DNA of 64,000 nucleotides from Sphingomonas crusticola (GCF_003391115.1 NZ_QTJP01000001.1:2046001-2110000); one strand, 5' to 3'. Shown: positions 7,414-16,487, numbered from the stretch's first letter. Notes: generated by a model from the letters alone, not told the origin. Made by a program: numbers and translations.

Positions 7414-9798
7414 ATGTTCGATATCAAGAAGACGGAAATCGAGTGGGGCGGCAAGACGCTGACCCTCGAAACGGGGCGCGTCGCCCGCCAGGCTGACGGT
7501 GCGGTCATCGCGACGCTCGGCGAAACGGTCGTGTTGTGCGCGGTCACCGCCGCCCGCTCGGTCAAGGAAGGGCAGGACTTCTTCCCGCTCACCGTTCACT
7601 ATCAGGAGAAATATTCGGCCGCGGGACGCATCCCCGGCGGTTTCTTCAAGCGCGAACGCGGCGCGACCGAGAAAGAGACGCTCACCTCGCGTCTGATCGA
7701 TCGCCCGATCCGACCGCTGTTCCCGGAAGGCTTCTACAACGAGATCAACGTCATCGCTCAGGTGCTGAGCTATGACGGCGAGAACGAGCCCGACATTCTC
7801 GCGATCGTCGCCGCCTCTGCCGCGCTCACCATCTCCGGCGTGCCCTTCATGGGCCCGATCGGCGCGGCCCGCGTCGGTTACATCGACGGCGAATATATCC
7901 TCAATCCGACGCTCGACCAGATCAAGTCGGGCGACCTCGACCTCGTCGTCGCCGCCACCGGCAACGCCGTGATGATGGTTGAATCCGAAGCCAAGGAGCT
8001 TTCGGAAGAGGTCATGCTCGGCGCCGTCGTGTTCGCGCACGATGCGTCGAAGAAGGTCGTCAACGCGATCATCGATCTCGCCGAAAAGGCTGCCAAGGAT
8101 CCGTGGGAACTGACCCAGAGCGACGACAGCGCGCTCAAGAAGCAGGTCCACGACACGATCGGCGCCGGCATTGCCGCCGCCTATAAGATCACGACCAAGG
8201 CCGAGCGCGTTGCCGCCATTGCCGAAGCCAAGGCGCCGCTGAAGGAAGCCTTCGCCGACGCGGACAGCGCGACGAAGCTCAAGGTCGCCAAGCTCGGCAA
8301 GAAGGTCGAGGCCGAGATCGTTCGCGGCCAGATCCTCAATGAGGGCGTCCGCATCGACGGCCGCGACACCAAGACGGTTCGTCCGATCGAGGCGATGGTC
8401 CACTTCCTGCCGCGCACGCACGGTTCGGCTCTGTTCACCCGCGGCGAGACGCAGGCGATCTGCTCGACCACCCTGGGCACCAAGGAAAGCGAGCAGATGA
8501 TCGATGGGCTGACCGGCCTGTCGTATGAGCGCTTCCTGCTCCACTACAACTTCCCGCCTTATTCGGTGGGCGAGGTCGGCCGCTTCGGCGCGCCGGGCCG
8601 CCGCGAAGTCGGCCACGGCAAGCTGGCATGGCGTGCGCTGCACCCCGTGCTGCCGAGCGTCGAGGAATTCCCCTATACGATCCGCGTATTGTCCGACATC
8701 ACCGAGAGCAACGGCTCCTCGTCGATGGCGACGGTCTGCGGTGGTTCGTTGGCCATGATGGACGCGGGCGTTCCGCTCAAGCGTCCGGTCTCTGGCATTG
8801 CCATGGGCCTGATCCTGGAAGGCAAGAAGTTCGCGATCCTGTCGGACATTCTTGGCGACGAGGATCACCTCGGCGACATGGACTTCAAGGTCGCGGGCAC
8901 GTCCGAAGGCATCACCAGCCTGCAGATGGACATCAAGGTCGCCGGCATCACCGAGGAGATCATGAAGGTCGCGCTCGCGCAGGCGAATGAGGGCCGTGCC
9001 CACATTCTCGGCGAGATGGCCAAGGCCCTCGACAGCACACGCACCGAATTGTCCGCCCACGCACCGCGCATCGAAACGATGCAGGTGCCCAAGGACAAGA
9101 TCCGTGAAGTGATCGGCACCGGCGGCAAGGTGATCCGCGAGATTGTCGCCACCACCGGCGCCAAGGTCGACATCGAGGATGACGGCACCGTCAAGATCTC
9201 GTCGTCGGATCCGGCGCAGATCGAGGCCGCGCGCAAGTGGATCGAAGGCATCACGCAGGAAGCCGAAGTAGGCAAGATCTACAACGGCAAGGTCGTGAAT
9301 ATGGTCGATTTCGGCGCGTTCGTGAACTTCATGGGCGGCAAGGACGGCCTGGTTCACATTTCCGAGATCAAGAATGAGCGGGTTGCCAAGGTCTCCGACG
9401 TCCTGACGGAAGGCCAGGAAGTGAAGGTCAAGGTCCTCGAGATCGATCCGCGCGGCAAGGTTCGCCTGTCGATGCGTGTAGTCGATCAGGAAACCGGTGC
9501 CGAGCTGGAGGACACGCGTCCTCCGCGCGAAGCCGGGGATCGTCCGGAGCGCAGCGATCGTGGCCCGCGCCGTGACGGCGAAGGCCGTGGCGACCGTGGC
9601 CCGCGTCGGGATGGCGATCGTGATCGCGGCCCTCGTCGCGAAGGCGGCGATCGTGGTCCGCGTCGCGAAGGTGGCGGCGAGAATCGTGGCGAAGGCCGTG
9701 GCGATCGCGGTCCGCGTCCTGCCCGCACCGAAGGCGGCAATGATGAAGGCCCCGCGCCTGAATTCGCGCCCGCCTTCCTTACCCGCACCGACGACTGA
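7414..9798 (+). CDS. pnp: Polyribonucleotide nucleotidyltransferase (PNPase)
   Basis: This 794-residue phosphorolytic 3'-5' exoribonuclease is a core degradosome enzyme. Two RNase PH-like domains are visible, the second with [28 protein letters not shown] and [27 protein letters not shown] domain ([12 protein letters not shown], near residue 568) and an S1 domain ([28 protein letters not shown]) follow. The C-terminal 75 residues after about 705 are an Arg/Gly/Asp-rich tail of repeated RGDRGPRR units, a likely RNA- or partner-binding region not present in E. coli PNPase. GTGAAGGAA precedes ATG 7414. Confidence 0.98.
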   Translation: MFDIKKTEIEWGGKTLTLETGRVARQADGAVIATLGETVVLCAVTAARSVKEGQDFFPLTVHYQEKYSAAGRIPGGFFKRERGATEKETLTSRLIDRPIRPLFPEGFYNEINVIAQVLSYDGENEPDILAIVAASAALTISGVPFMGPIGAARVGYIDGEYILNPTLDQIKSGDLDLVVAATGNAVMMVESEAKELSEEVMLGAVVFAHDASKKVVNAIIDLAEKAAKDPWELTQSDDSALKKQVHDTIGAGIAAAYKITTKAERVAAIAEAKAPLKEAFADADSATKLKVAKLGKKVEAEIVRGQILNEGVRIDGRDTKTVRPIEAMVHFLPRTHGSALFTRGETQAICSTTLGTKESEQMIDGLTGLSYERFLLHYNFPPYSVGEVGRFGAPGRREVGHGKLAWRALHPVLPSVEEFPYTIRVLSDITESNGSSSMATVCGGSLAMMDAGVPLKRPVSGIAMGLILEGKKFAILSDILGDEDHLGDMDFKVAGTSEGITSLQMDIKVAGITEEIMKVALAQANEGRAHILGEMAKALDSTRTELSAHAPRIETMQVPKDKIREVIGTGGKVIREIVATTGAKVDIEDDGTVKISSSDPAQIEAARKWIEGITQEAEVGKIYNGKVVNMVDFGAFVNFMGGKDGLVHISEIKNERVAKVSDVLTEGQEVKVKVLEIDPRGKVRLSMRVVDQETGAELEDTRPPREAGDRPERSDRGPRRDGEGRGDRGPRRDGDRDRGPRREGGDRGPRREGGGENRGEGRGDRGPRPARTEGGNDEGPAPEFAPAFLTRTDD

Positions 9799-9821
9799 TC
9801 TTCAGTTCAACGCTGAAACGG

Positions 9822-9849
9822 AAAGGGCGCCTCTCGGGGCGCCCTTTTT
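9822..9849 (+). terminator. Rho-independent terminator after pnp
   Basis: AAAGGGCGCC (9822-9831) pairs with GGCGCCCTTT (9838-9847), followed by TTG. It sits 24 bases after the pnp stop. The sequence is almost the same as the rpsO terminator. Confidence 0.85.
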
Positions 9850-9885
9850 GTATCAACCGTTCCCCTCGGGGAACGATGATCAAGC

Positions 9886-10680
9886 TTACCGCACCCGCCC
9901 CGCCCGATTCTCGACTACGACATTGCTGAGCAATGCCGTGTCGAGCTTGTCGGGCAGGTGCGAGCAGAAGCCGATACCGACATAGAACGGCCCGTTCAGG
10001 TGGAGCGTGATCGGCGGTCCCCAGGCATGCATCGGCTCGCCCAGCAGGCTGACGAACAGCTGGAAGCTATCGCCCTTCTTCTCGATCCCGATGCGTTTGG
10101 CGATGGCGGGCACAAGGCTGTCGGGCGATTTGCCGCCGGGCAGGCCGCCGCGCGAGCCGATGCGATATTCCATGTCCTTGATGCGGATGCCGGGCGCGCC
10201 GCGATAGGCGAGGTGAATCATGCCTGCGCCGTGGAGCGCAACCAGCGCCTCCGGGCTGTCATCATCGAGGCTTTGGCGGATGACGAGGACCGCCTTGCGG
10301 TCGCCATAGCCATTGGGGTCCGGATAGGCGATGTCGGCGGCGAGGCTGACATCGCCCGCCATCTGTTTCCACAGGTAACGGAACTCGTCGCGCGTGTACC
10401 AGACATTGTAGCCGGCCGACGTGATCCGATAGGTTCGCGTGGCGGGGTCATAACTGGAAGAACCCCGCACGACCGCACTGCCGACATCGGTCTGACCGGT
10501 AAAGGCGCCGATCGGCCTGTGCTCCGTGGTTGGCGGGCGATGGAAATCCGGTGGTGGCGCAACCTGATGATGGGTGGGGGTATCGGGATAAGCCCAGTCG
10601 GGGGCGAGTGGCGCGGTCTGTGCGGCGAGCGGCGATGCGACCGCTAGAAGACAGGCGGGCAGCAGGCGCGTCGCGATCAT
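9886..10680 (-). CDS. Exported protein, probably DUF1349/concanavalin-like beta-sandwich
   Basis: This 264-residue protein has a signal peptide (MIATRLLPACLLAVASPLAAQ) and then a Pro-rich stretch. A beta-rich domain follows with RTYRITSAGYNVWYTRDEFRYLWKQM, GDVSLAADIAYPDPNGYGDRKAVLVIRQ and FYVGIGFCSHLPDKLDTALLSNVVVEN. The pattern of a measured beta-sandwich with AVLVIRQSLDDDSP and VGIGFCSH resembles DUF1349-like lectin/glucanase folds, and relatives are sometimes misnamed TolB-like transporters. The start at 10680 is supported by GGAGAG. It is probably periplasmic. No catalytic residues can be named. Confidence 0.75.
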   Translation of the reverse strand: MIATRLLPACLLAVASPLAAQTAPLAPDWAYPDTPTHHQVAPPPDFHRPPTTEHRPIGAFTGQTDVGSAVVRGSSSYDPATRTYRITSAGYNVWYTRDEFRYLWKQMAGDVSLAADIAYPDPNGYGDRKAVLVIRQSLDDDSPEALVALHGAGMIHLAYRGAPGIRIKDMEYRIGSRGGLPGGKSPDSLVPAIAKRIGIEKKGDSFQLFVSLLGEPMHAWGPPITLHLNGPFYVGIGFCSHLPDKLDTALLSNVVVENRAGRVR

Positions 10681-10759
10681 CTTTCTCTCCGCTCCGTTGT
10701 CGAGACGGATGTGCACGCGCAGCGATGATCGCGCAATCAGCGGAAGGTAGGGGATAAGT

Positions 10760-10787
10760 GGGGAGCTTCTGTTGCTCGGTGCTCCCC
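10760..10787 (-). terminator. Hairpin downstream of ssrA
   Basis: GGGGAGC (10760-10766) and GCTCCCC (10781-10787) form a 7-bp stem about 20 bases past the 3' side of the tmRNA gene on the minus strand. There is no U-run; it could be a terminator or a processing barrier. Confidence 0.35.
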
Positions 10788-10805
10788 GTACCGCCGGAAT
10801 CCGAT

Positions 10806-11096
10806 TCTGTTGCCCGGTTCGGCCCGAACCGCGTTCAAGCTTTGTAATCTTAGCCGTTAGGCCTCAATTACGCAGCAATCGCGAGCGCCTCGTTATCGTT
10901 GGCACTTGTGGTTTTGATCGGTTTTACGGCTCAATCACGCCGGGCAAAAACATAATATCCGTACACACGTCGATCCTAGTTCGGCCCCGTCAGGACCGGC
11001 TCCGAAGAGCCGTTCTTGGTGGAGCCGCCGGGTACTGCCCCCGGGTCCGCTGCGCCAAACACTATGCACTTTATCACCATAGCCGGGCGACCCGGC
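10806..11096 (-). ncRNA. ssrA: tmRNA, circularly permuted two-piece form
   Basis: The minus strand encodes the acceptor piece first. That piece includes T-arm CCGGG-GGCAGTA-CCCGG and ends GGCTCCACCA, with the CCA end at 11017. Next is a 28-base intervening segment (10989-11016) with a TTCG-capped hairpin, and then the coding piece starting GGGGCCG at 10988. GGGGCCG pairs with CGGCTCC to form the acceptor stem. The tag frame at 10903-10868 reads ANDNEALAIAA then TAA. tmRNA with SmpB rescues stalled ribosomes and tags proteins for ClpXP. A TATATC at 11103-11108 fits a -10 box. Outer ends are approximate. Confidence 0.93.
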
Positions 11097-11158
11097 ACCC
11101 CTGATATAGGCGTAATGCAGACGCCATTAAAGGGGGCATGCGGCGCCTCCCTTAGCTA

Positions 11159-11184
11159 CCATCACACCAGCGAAAGCTGGGTCT
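11159..11184. repeat. Degenerate half of a REP-like palindrome
   Basis: CATCACACCAGCGAAAGCTGGGTCT is an imperfect copy of the GTCACCCCAGC..GCTGGGGTCT unit seen at 22258. It lies in the intergenic space between ssrA and mscL. I see no further feature in 11109-11158. Confidence 0.4.
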
Positions 11185-11210
11185 CGCAACGTGGGGCGCC
11201 CTTCCCCCTC

Positions 11211-11240
11211 CCGAGATGCCAGCCGGCGCTGGCATCTCGG
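11211..11240 (-). terminator. Perfect 13-bp hairpin after mscL
   Basis: CCGAGATGCCAGC and GCTGGCATCTCGG flank a 4-base loop, ending 13 bases beyond the mscL stop. On the minus strand it is followed by GAGGGGGAAGG, not a U-run, so its role as a terminator is uncertain, but the pairing is perfect. Confidence 0.5.
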
Positions 11241-11253
11241 TAAACGGCGGGGC

Positions 11254-11748
11254 TTATTCGCCCTCGAGTGGCAGCGATCCGGCCCCGCGTGTCGGCGCCG
11301 CAGGCGGCGTGCCCCCCTTCAGCGCATCCCGGATCTCGCGCAGCAGGATGACCTCGGCGGGGTTAGCCGGGGCCGGCGCGGCGGCTTTCTCCTTCTCAAG
11401 CGCCGTGATCGCCCGCGTCAGGCCACGCACGATCAGAAAGATGATGAAGGCGACGATCAGGAAATCGACCACCTGGGTCAGGAACTCGCCATAGCCGATC
11501 AGCGGCACGCCCGCCTTTTTCAGGTCGGCATAGGAGGTGAGCGAACCCTTATAGTCCGCCGGCACCGCGCCGAGTCGTACGAAATGGCTGGAGAAATCGA
11601 GCCCGCCAGACAATTTGCCGATGACCGGCATGATGATGTCATCGGTCAGGCTGGTGACGATCTTGCCGAATGCGGCGCCGATGATCACGGCAACCGCCAG
11701 ATCGAGCACGTTGCCGCGGGCGATGAACGCCCGGAACTCCCTCAACAT
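11254..11748 (-). CDS. mscL: Large-conductance mechanosensitive channel MscL
   Basis: This 164-residue inner-membrane protein forms a pentameric emergency valve that opens on hypo-osmotic shock. TM1 is in NVLDLAVAVIIGAAFGKIV, with the conserved FIARGNV lead-in. TM2 is VVDFLIVAFIIFLIVRGL, followed by the usual charged C-terminal helix (EVILLREIRDAL). A periplasmic loop of about 50 residues separates the two. I chose ATG 11748, since GGAGGG lies just upstream, over ATG 11760, which adds MEGS and has no ribosome site. Confidence 0.95.
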   Translation of the reverse strand: MLREFRAFIARGNVLDLAVAVIIGAAFGKIVTSLTDDIIMPVIGKLSGGLDFSSHFVRLGAVPADYKGSLTSYADLKKAGVPLIGYGEFLTQVVDFLIVAFIIFLIVRGLTRAITALEKEKAAAPAPANPAEVILLREIRDALKGGTPPAAPTRGAGSLPLEGE

Positions 11749-11870
11749 CGAACCCTCCATCGTCTTGGAAAGCCGATTAGGCGCTTGCAGCGGGTCATGA
11801 TCAAGCCCGATTGCGCAACGTGTATTGCCGCACTAAAACGCCGCTCGTCGATCCCCGACGGAGGTCCGCT

Positions 11871-12467
11871 ATGTCCCGCCTGAACCGTTTTGCCCCCGCT
11901 CTACTCGCTCCGGTCGCCGCGCTGGCGTTGAGCGGCTGCGGGCTCAACTCGATCCCGACCGCCGAAGAAGCCGCCAAGGCGCGCTGGGCCGACGTCCAGA
12001 ACGAATATCAGCGCCGTGCCGATCTCGTGCCGAATTTGGTCAACACGGTGAAGGGTTATGCCAAGCAGGAATCGAGTGTGCTCGTCGGCGTGACCGAAGC
12101 GCGCGCCCGCGCGACCTCGATCCAGGTCAGCGCCAACGATCTTCAGGATCCCGGCAAGCTACAGCAGTTCGGCGCCGCGCAGGGCCAGCTGTCGCAGGCG
12201 CTCGGCCGCCTGCTCTCGGTTACGGAAAATTATCCGGACCTGAAGTCGAACGCCAACTTCCTCGCGCTGCAATCGCAGCTGGAAGGCACCGAGAACCGCA
12301 TCACGATCGCCCGGCGCGACTACAATGCGTCGGTGCAGAGCTATAACACGCTGATCCGCACCTTCCCCAATTCGGTTGGTGCCAAGGTCTTCTATGGTGC
12401 CAAGCCGATGGCGACGTTCCAGGCCACCGCCCCCAACGCGCAGGCCGCGCCGACGGTGAACTTCTGA
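11871..12467 (+). CDS. LemA family lipoprotein
   Basis: This 198-residue protein has a lipoprotein signal ending LALSGC and the LemA core: NEYQRRADLVPNLVNTVKGYA, VTEARARA, GRLLSVTENYPDLKSN.NFLALQ, EGTENRITIARRDYN and VQSYNTLIRTFPN. LemA proteins are helical and often encoded with TPM-domain proteins, as here. GGAGG lies six bases before ATG 11871; an upstream ATG at 11811 has none. It is the first gene of a lemA-TPM-TPM-Nudix run with one- to four-base gaps or overlaps. Confidence 0.93.
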   Translation: MSRLNRFAPALLAPVAALALSGCGLNSIPTAEEAAKARWADVQNEYQRRADLVPNLVNTVKGYAKQESSVLVGVTEARARATSIQVSANDLQDPGKLQQFGAAQGQLSQALGRLLSVTENYPDLKSNANFLALQSQLEGTENRITIARRDYNASVQSYNTLIRTFPNSVGAKVFYGAKPMATFQATAPNAQAAPTVNF

Positions 12468-12468
12468 G

Positions 12469-13350
12469 GTGAGCGTGCTTGGCATTTGCAGGCAATGGCG
12501 GGCGCTGCTCGCGTTGCTTGTGCTCGTGCTGCTGCCATCGGCGGCCCAGGCTCAGACCTTCCCCAAATTTACCGGCCTGGTCGTCGATGCGGCCAATGTC
12601 CTGCCGGCTGACCGTAAGGCTGCCCTGGAAGCGAAGCTTGAGGCGTTACAACAGCAAACCAACCATCAGCTGGTTGTGGCGACAATTCCCGATCTGCAGG
12701 GATATGAACTTGCCGATTACGGCTACAGGCTCGGGCGTGCCTGGGGCGTCGGCCTGAAGGGGGCCGACAACGGCATTATTCTTTTCATCGCCCCCAACGA
12801 GCAACCCGGGCACCGTGGTCCACGGATCGAAGTCGGCGATGGCCTCGAAGGCGTCGTCACCGATGCGCTTTCCAGCGTGATCATCAACACCCGGATGATG
12901 CCGTTGCTCAAGGCCGGCGATGTGCCGGGCGCCATCGATGCGGGCGCCGATGCGCTCATTCAGCAGCTCAGCCTGCCGGATGACCAGGCAAAGGCGCGGG
13001 CGGCTGCCGCCGTAGCCGAATATGACAAGGCGCACTCTGCACGGCGTAGCAACAGCCACATTCCCTTCGGTGCGATCATCTGGTTCGTCATCATCGGCTT
13101 CATCCTGCTGTCGCATCTCGGCCGACGTGGCGGGCGGCGCTACGCGCGCGGCGGCGGCAGCAACTGGCCGGTATGGCTGTGGGCGGCGAGCGAGATCGCC
13201 AACAGCAGCCGGAGTAGCGGTTCGTCGTGGGGCGGCTCCTCCTGGGGTGGCGGCGACAGCGGCGGCGGCGGTGGCGGCTGGGGTGGCGGCGGGTTCACCG
13301 GCGGCGGGGGCGGCAGCTTCGGCGGCGGCGGTGCATCGGGGAGTTGGTGA
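12469..13350 (+). CDS. TPM-domain exported membrane protein (YgcG-like)
   Basis: This 293-residue protein has a signal peptide ending AAQAQ and then a TPM domain: FTGLVVDAANVLPADRKAALEAKLEALQQQTNHQLVVATIPDL. The domain continues through YGYRLGRAWGVGLKGADNGIILFIAP, IEVGDGLEGVVTDALSSVII. One membrane segment (IIWFVIIGFILLSHLG) is near residue 203, and the protein ends in a Gly/Ser/Trp-rich tail. Relatives (YgcG, psb32-like) are implicated in membrane or photosystem maintenance. It starts with GTG 12469, one base after the lemA stop. Confidence 0.9.
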   Translation: MSVLGICRQWRALLALLVLVLLPSAAQAQTFPKFTGLVVDAANVLPADRKAALEAKLEALQQQTNHQLVVATIPDLQGYELADYGYRLGRAWGVGLKGADNGIILFIAPNEQPGHRGPRIEVGDGLEGVVTDALSSVIINTRMMPLLKAGDVPGAIDAGADALIQQLSLPDDQAKARAAAAVAEYDKAHSARRSNSHIPFGAIIWFVIIGFILLSHLGRRGGRRYARGGGSNWPVWLWAASEIANSSRSSGSSWGGSSWGGGDSGGGGGGWGGGGFTGGGGGSFGGGGASGSW

Positions 13351-14015
13351 TGCGTCTCGATCCTGACGACAGCGCCAAGGTGGCGACCGCAATTCGCGCG
13401 GCGGAGGCCGGCACCGATGGCGAGATCAGCACGATCGTCGCGCCTTCGTCGGACAGCTACACCGACATCGTCCTGCAATGGGCGTTGATCGCCGGTCTGT
13501 TCCCGCTTGCGATCAGTGCCGCCTGGCCGAACCTTTTGCTCTGGACGCTCGCACCCTTGACGGGGTGGGAGGCACCGTCGCTGCGATTGCTGCTGAGCCT
13601 GCTGGTGGTGAAGTGCATCATCCTGTTCCTGATCGCACGGTTCGTGATCGGCCTCCCGGCCGTCCGTATGGCGCTGACGCCGGGCGGGACCAAGGAGCGC
13701 CGCGTGCGCGCTCGGGCGCTCATGCTGTTCCGTGCCGGGACCGAGCAGCGCACGCTCAGCAAGACAGGCGTCTTACTCTATCTGAGCCTGGCCGAGCGCC
13801 GCGCCGAGATCGTCGCGGACGCGGCGATCCACGCCAAGGCACCGCAGGAGGTCTGGGGCGAGGCCATGACCGCCCTGGTGGAGGCCATGCGCGACAACCG
13901 TCCGGGCGACGGCATGGCCGCAGCGGTCGAGCGGATCGGCGCCGTGCTGGCGCAGCACTTCCCTTATACCGGCACCGACCCCAACGAGATGCCCGATCGA
14001 CTGATCGAGCTGTGA
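13350..14015 (+). CDS. Second TPM-domain membrane protein without signal peptide
   Basis: This 221-residue protein starts RLDPDDSAKVATAIRAAEAGTDGEISTIVAPSSDSY, the TPM opening. Two membrane segments lie near residues 45-65 and 80-105, followed by TPGGTKERRVRARALMLF and GVLLYLSLAERRAEIVADAAIH. The IAERRAEIVAD motif is characteristic of the DUF477/TPM subgroup that follows LemA in proteobacteria. Its ATG overlaps the stop of the first TPM gene (TGATG), so the two are translationally coupled. The function is unknown; it may assemble with the first TPM protein and LemA. Confidence 0.85.
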   Translation: MRLDPDDSAKVATAIRAAEAGTDGEISTIVAPSSDSYTDIVLQWALIAGLFPLAISAAWPNLLLWTLAPLTGWEAPSLRLLLSLLVVKCIILFLIARFVIGLPAVRMALTPGGTKERRVRARALMLFRAGTEQRTLSKTGVLLYLSLAERRAEIVADAAIHAKAPQEVWGEAMTALVEAMRDNRPGDGMAAAVERIGAVLAQHFPYTGTDPNEMPDRLIEL

Positions 14016-14539
14016 GCAGCCCGCAATCCGGCGTGCCGGAGATCGTCTGGCAGGGGAAATATATCACCGCCCGCAGGTGGGGAACGTGGGAATATGTCGG
14101 CCGCACGCGCGGCATCCACGCGGCGGTGATCCTCGCGGTAGTCGACGGCGACGTGTTGCTGGTCGAGCAATATCGCGTTCCCCTCGGCGGACCCTGCCTG
14201 GAGCTTCCGGCCGGCCTTGTCGGCGACAAGGAGGAGGGCGAGGAGATCGAACTCGCGGCATCGCGCGAACTGGAAGAAGAGACCGGCTATCGCCCGGAAA
14301 GGATCGAGATCATCGGACGCTTTGCCTCGTCGCCGGGCATGGTGTCGGAAACCTTCAGCTTGGTGCGCGCAACCGGGCTGACCAAGGCCGGCGAGGGCGG
14401 CGGCGAACCCGGCGAGAACATCACCGTCCATCGCGTGCCGCTGCCGCAGGTGCCGGCCTTTGTGGCCGCCAAGCGCGCGCAGGGCATGTTCATCGACGTG
14501 AAATTGCTGGTCCTTCTGGGCGGTGGAATGCTCGACTAG
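14012..14539 (+). CDS. Nudix hydrolase (ADP-ribose pyrophosphatase-like)
   Basis: This 175-residue protein has a complete Nudix box, GDKEEGEEIELAAS then RELEEETGY (GX5EX7REUXEEXGU). Upstream strands AAVILAVVDGDVLLVEQYRVPLGGPCLELPAGLVG are typical of ADP-sugar pyrophosphatases. FASSPGMVSETFSLVRAT after the box matches the NudF-like subgroup. It starts with GTG 14012, overlapping the TPM stop by GTGA, so it closes the lemA-TPM cluster. Substrate choice (ADP-ribose or other) is inferred from the family only. Confidence 0.93.
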   Translation: MSSPQSGVPEIVWQGKYITARRWGTWEYVGRTRGIHAAVILAVVDGDVLLVEQYRVPLGGPCLELPAGLVGDKEEGEEIELAASRELEEETGYRPERIEIIGRFASSPGMVSETFSLVRATGLTKAGEGGGEPGENITVHRVPLPQVPAFVAAKRAQGMFIDVKLLVLLGGGMLD

Positions 14540-14567
14540 GTGGAGTTTTCTACTGACGCCGACCACG

Positions 14568-15284
14568 CTAAATCATCAGCGATATCGAATTGCCGAAATT
14601 GTGCATGAGGATCGGAAGCAGCACACTGCCGGTGCGCAGCCGCAGCCAAACGGCGATGAACGACGGCAGCGCCGTCAGCCCCATCGTCACCGGGTCGAAC
14701 ACGAAGTGCCCGCCCGAAAAGCCGAACGCATGGGCCAAGCCGAACAGCAGGCATGACAGCACGGCGCCCCATCCCCAATCGACGCCCAGGAAACGCACCC
14801 GGCCGGCAAACGCGCGATCGAGCGCGAATAACAGGATACCACGGTAGAACGGCTCTTCCTCGAGCCCCGGCATGGTCAGCTGGAAGGCAATTTCCTCGCC
14901 GCTCGCCCTGCTGCCAGGAAACGCCAGTGCCAAGCCGACGAAAAAGGCACAGTAGAGAAGCGCGACCGGGATCGATGCCTTCAGGCTTCCTGGTTCCCGT
15001 GCCAGCCTCAGGCCCACAGAGCTCCAGCCGAAGGCAGGTAGAGCTGCGATGCCCAGCGTCGACGCCAGTGCCAAGATCTTGCCTTGCCAGTTCCAGTCGG
15101 CACCCGGAAGCAGATCTGGCAACATCCCATATCCGCGTGTGAGTAAGGCATCGTTGATCGCCACCAGCAGCGCCGCGATCAGCAGCCATCGCGGGAAGAA
15201 GCGTTTGCGGGTTGCGGCGCCGATCAGCCCTCCCAGCCCCACGAGAAGCACCAAAGTTCCACACAGCCCGATAAGTCCGTTCAC
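14568..15284 (-). CDS. CPBP family intramembrane metalloprotease
   Basis: This 238-residue membrane protein has about seven hydrophobic segments. The CPBP (Abi) motifs are EEEPFYRG near residue 142, FGLAHAF near residue 188 and HNFGN close to the C-terminus. Together they supply the glutamates and histidines that bind zinc in this Rce1-like family. Members cleave CAAX-like or signal-type substrates or confer bacteriocin immunity; the substrate is unknown here. It is transcribed leftward, and the AraC regulator upstream in the same direction could control it. Confidence 0.88.
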   Translation of the reverse strand: MNGLIGLCGTLVLLVGLGGLIGAATRKRFFPRWLLIAALLVAINDALLTRGYGMLPDLLPGADWNWQGKILALASTLGIAALPAFGWSSVGLRLAREPGSLKASIPVALLYCAFFVGLALAFPGSRASGEEIAFQLTMPGLEEEPFYRGILLFALDRAFAGRVRFLGVDWGWGAVLSCLLFGLAHAFGFSGGHFVFDPVTMGLTALPSFIAVWLRLRTGSVLLPILMHNFGNSISLMI

Positions 15285-15341
15285 TATAATCTCCCCGCAC
15301 CGAGAGATCGTGGATTTACCGGCGAAGCGTGTGTACGCTTC

Positions 15342-16487
15342 TCAAAACACGGCCGATCGTTTCTTGAAACCGGGCACCGACACCCCATCGGCCGGTTTCC
15401 GGGACGTAGCGGGTGGCAATCGATCCCGCAGGGCGTCTCGATATTCGCTCGGGGTGCAGCCTTCGATGGCACGGAAGACGCGGTTGAAGCTGGGAAGCGA
15501 CGCGAATCCGCTGTCCAGCGCGATTGTGATCAGCTTGTCGGCGGATCGGTGCGGGTTGGCTAATAAGCGACGCGCTTCGATCATCCGATAATGGTTCAGG
15601 AAAGTACGAAAATGATCGAATCCGAGCTCGTGGTTCACGAGCTTGCGCACGTTGCGCTCCGGCGCCTCCATCTGTTCCACGAACCGCCCGAATGTCAGGT
15701 CAGGATCGAGAAAGACGCGCCGGGTCTCGATAAGCGCCGATAGCCGTCCATGTAGCGCGCCATCTGCGCGATCAACGCCCTGGTCGATTGGGGAAGAGGA
15801 CGGTGCTAGCTTGGCGACCCGTGCTAGCCCGAAGGAGAGCACGTCTGTCCTGACGTCCAGCAGCTTGCCCGCCAACCACAGGCGGAAACCCAAAATCGCG
15901 ATGTTCTGCGCCATAGAGAAAGCGAGCGGGCGCCATGCAACGCCGAACAGCGCATCGACCGACAGATCCACCAGAAGCTGGCCGCCGAGCAGGACCGCGA
16001 CCATCATCCGCGCATCGTGGCGTCGCTGGACCAGGTCGCCCTGACGTTCTGCGGCCAGTCGCCAGATGAGATGGCCGACGATGCCGAACCCCAGGGCGAT
16101 AAGCACATAGGACAGGCCGCTATCGGCTGCTGCGGAGCCAATAAGCCCGCGGTCGGCACTTGCTAACAGCGCCCATACGCACCCCACAGTCAGCACTCCG
16201 CCTTTGGGTCTGAAGCTGCGGTCGAAGCAGGAAAGGCAGAACCACCACAGAAAGACGACCGCGAAGCCGCTGGCGAAATGCGGAACCGCGCCGGCTGGGC
16301 CCGTGGGGCGCAGTGCGTCCAAGGGCGTATTTCCGATCAGGAAGCCGGAGAGGCAGACTGCCAGCGGTAGGAATAGCCATGCCGGCATGCCGATTTCGTG
16401 CCGCTGCCGGAACAGCAGCCAGGCGAGCAGCAGGAGTGTCGCTATCGCGAAAATGCGAATGGCAAAGTCGAATTGTGCCACGCCCAT
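15342..16487 (-). CDS. AraC family regulator with membrane N-terminus
   Basis: The first about 200 residues of this 381-residue protein contain six to seven hydrophobic segments (AIATLLLLAWLLF, FASGFAVVFLWWFCLSCF, LSYVLIALGFGIVGHLIW and others). A C-terminal AraC/XylS domain follows, with LGFDHFRTFLNHYRMIEARRLLA and the conserved second helix-turn-helix IALDSGFASLPSFNRVFRAIEGCTPSEYR. This membrane-sensor plus AraC layout is common in sphingomonads. The signal and targets are unknown. It lies just upstream of the CPBP protease gene, which is the most likely partner. Confidence 0.9.
   Translation of the reverse strand: MGVAQFDFAIRIFAIATLLLLAWLLFRQRHEIGMPAWLFLPLAVCLSGFLIGNTPLDALRPTGPAGAVPHFASGFAVVFLWWFCLSCFDRSFRPKGGVLTVGCVWALLASADRGLIGSAAADSGLSYVLIALGFGIVGHLIWRLAAERQGDLVQRRHDARMMVAVLLGGQLLVDLSVDALFGVAWRPLAFSMAQNIAILGFRLWLAGKLLDVRTDVLSFGLARVAKLAPSSSPIDQGVDRADGALHGRLSALIETRRVFLDPDLTFGRFVEQMEAPERNVRKLVNHELGFDHFRTFLNHYRMIEARRLLANPHRSADKLITIALDSGFASLPSFNRVFRAIEGCTPSEYRDALRDRLPPATSRKPADGVSVPGFKKRSAVF

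Noticed and set aside
7225-9357. Leftward 710-codon open frame
   Set aside because: It is an antisense shadow of pnp, created by the high GC third-position bias.
10772-11104. Rightward 110-codon open frame across the tmRNA gene
   Set aside because: It lies antisense to the structured ssrA gene and has no ribosome site; the RNA gene explains the region.
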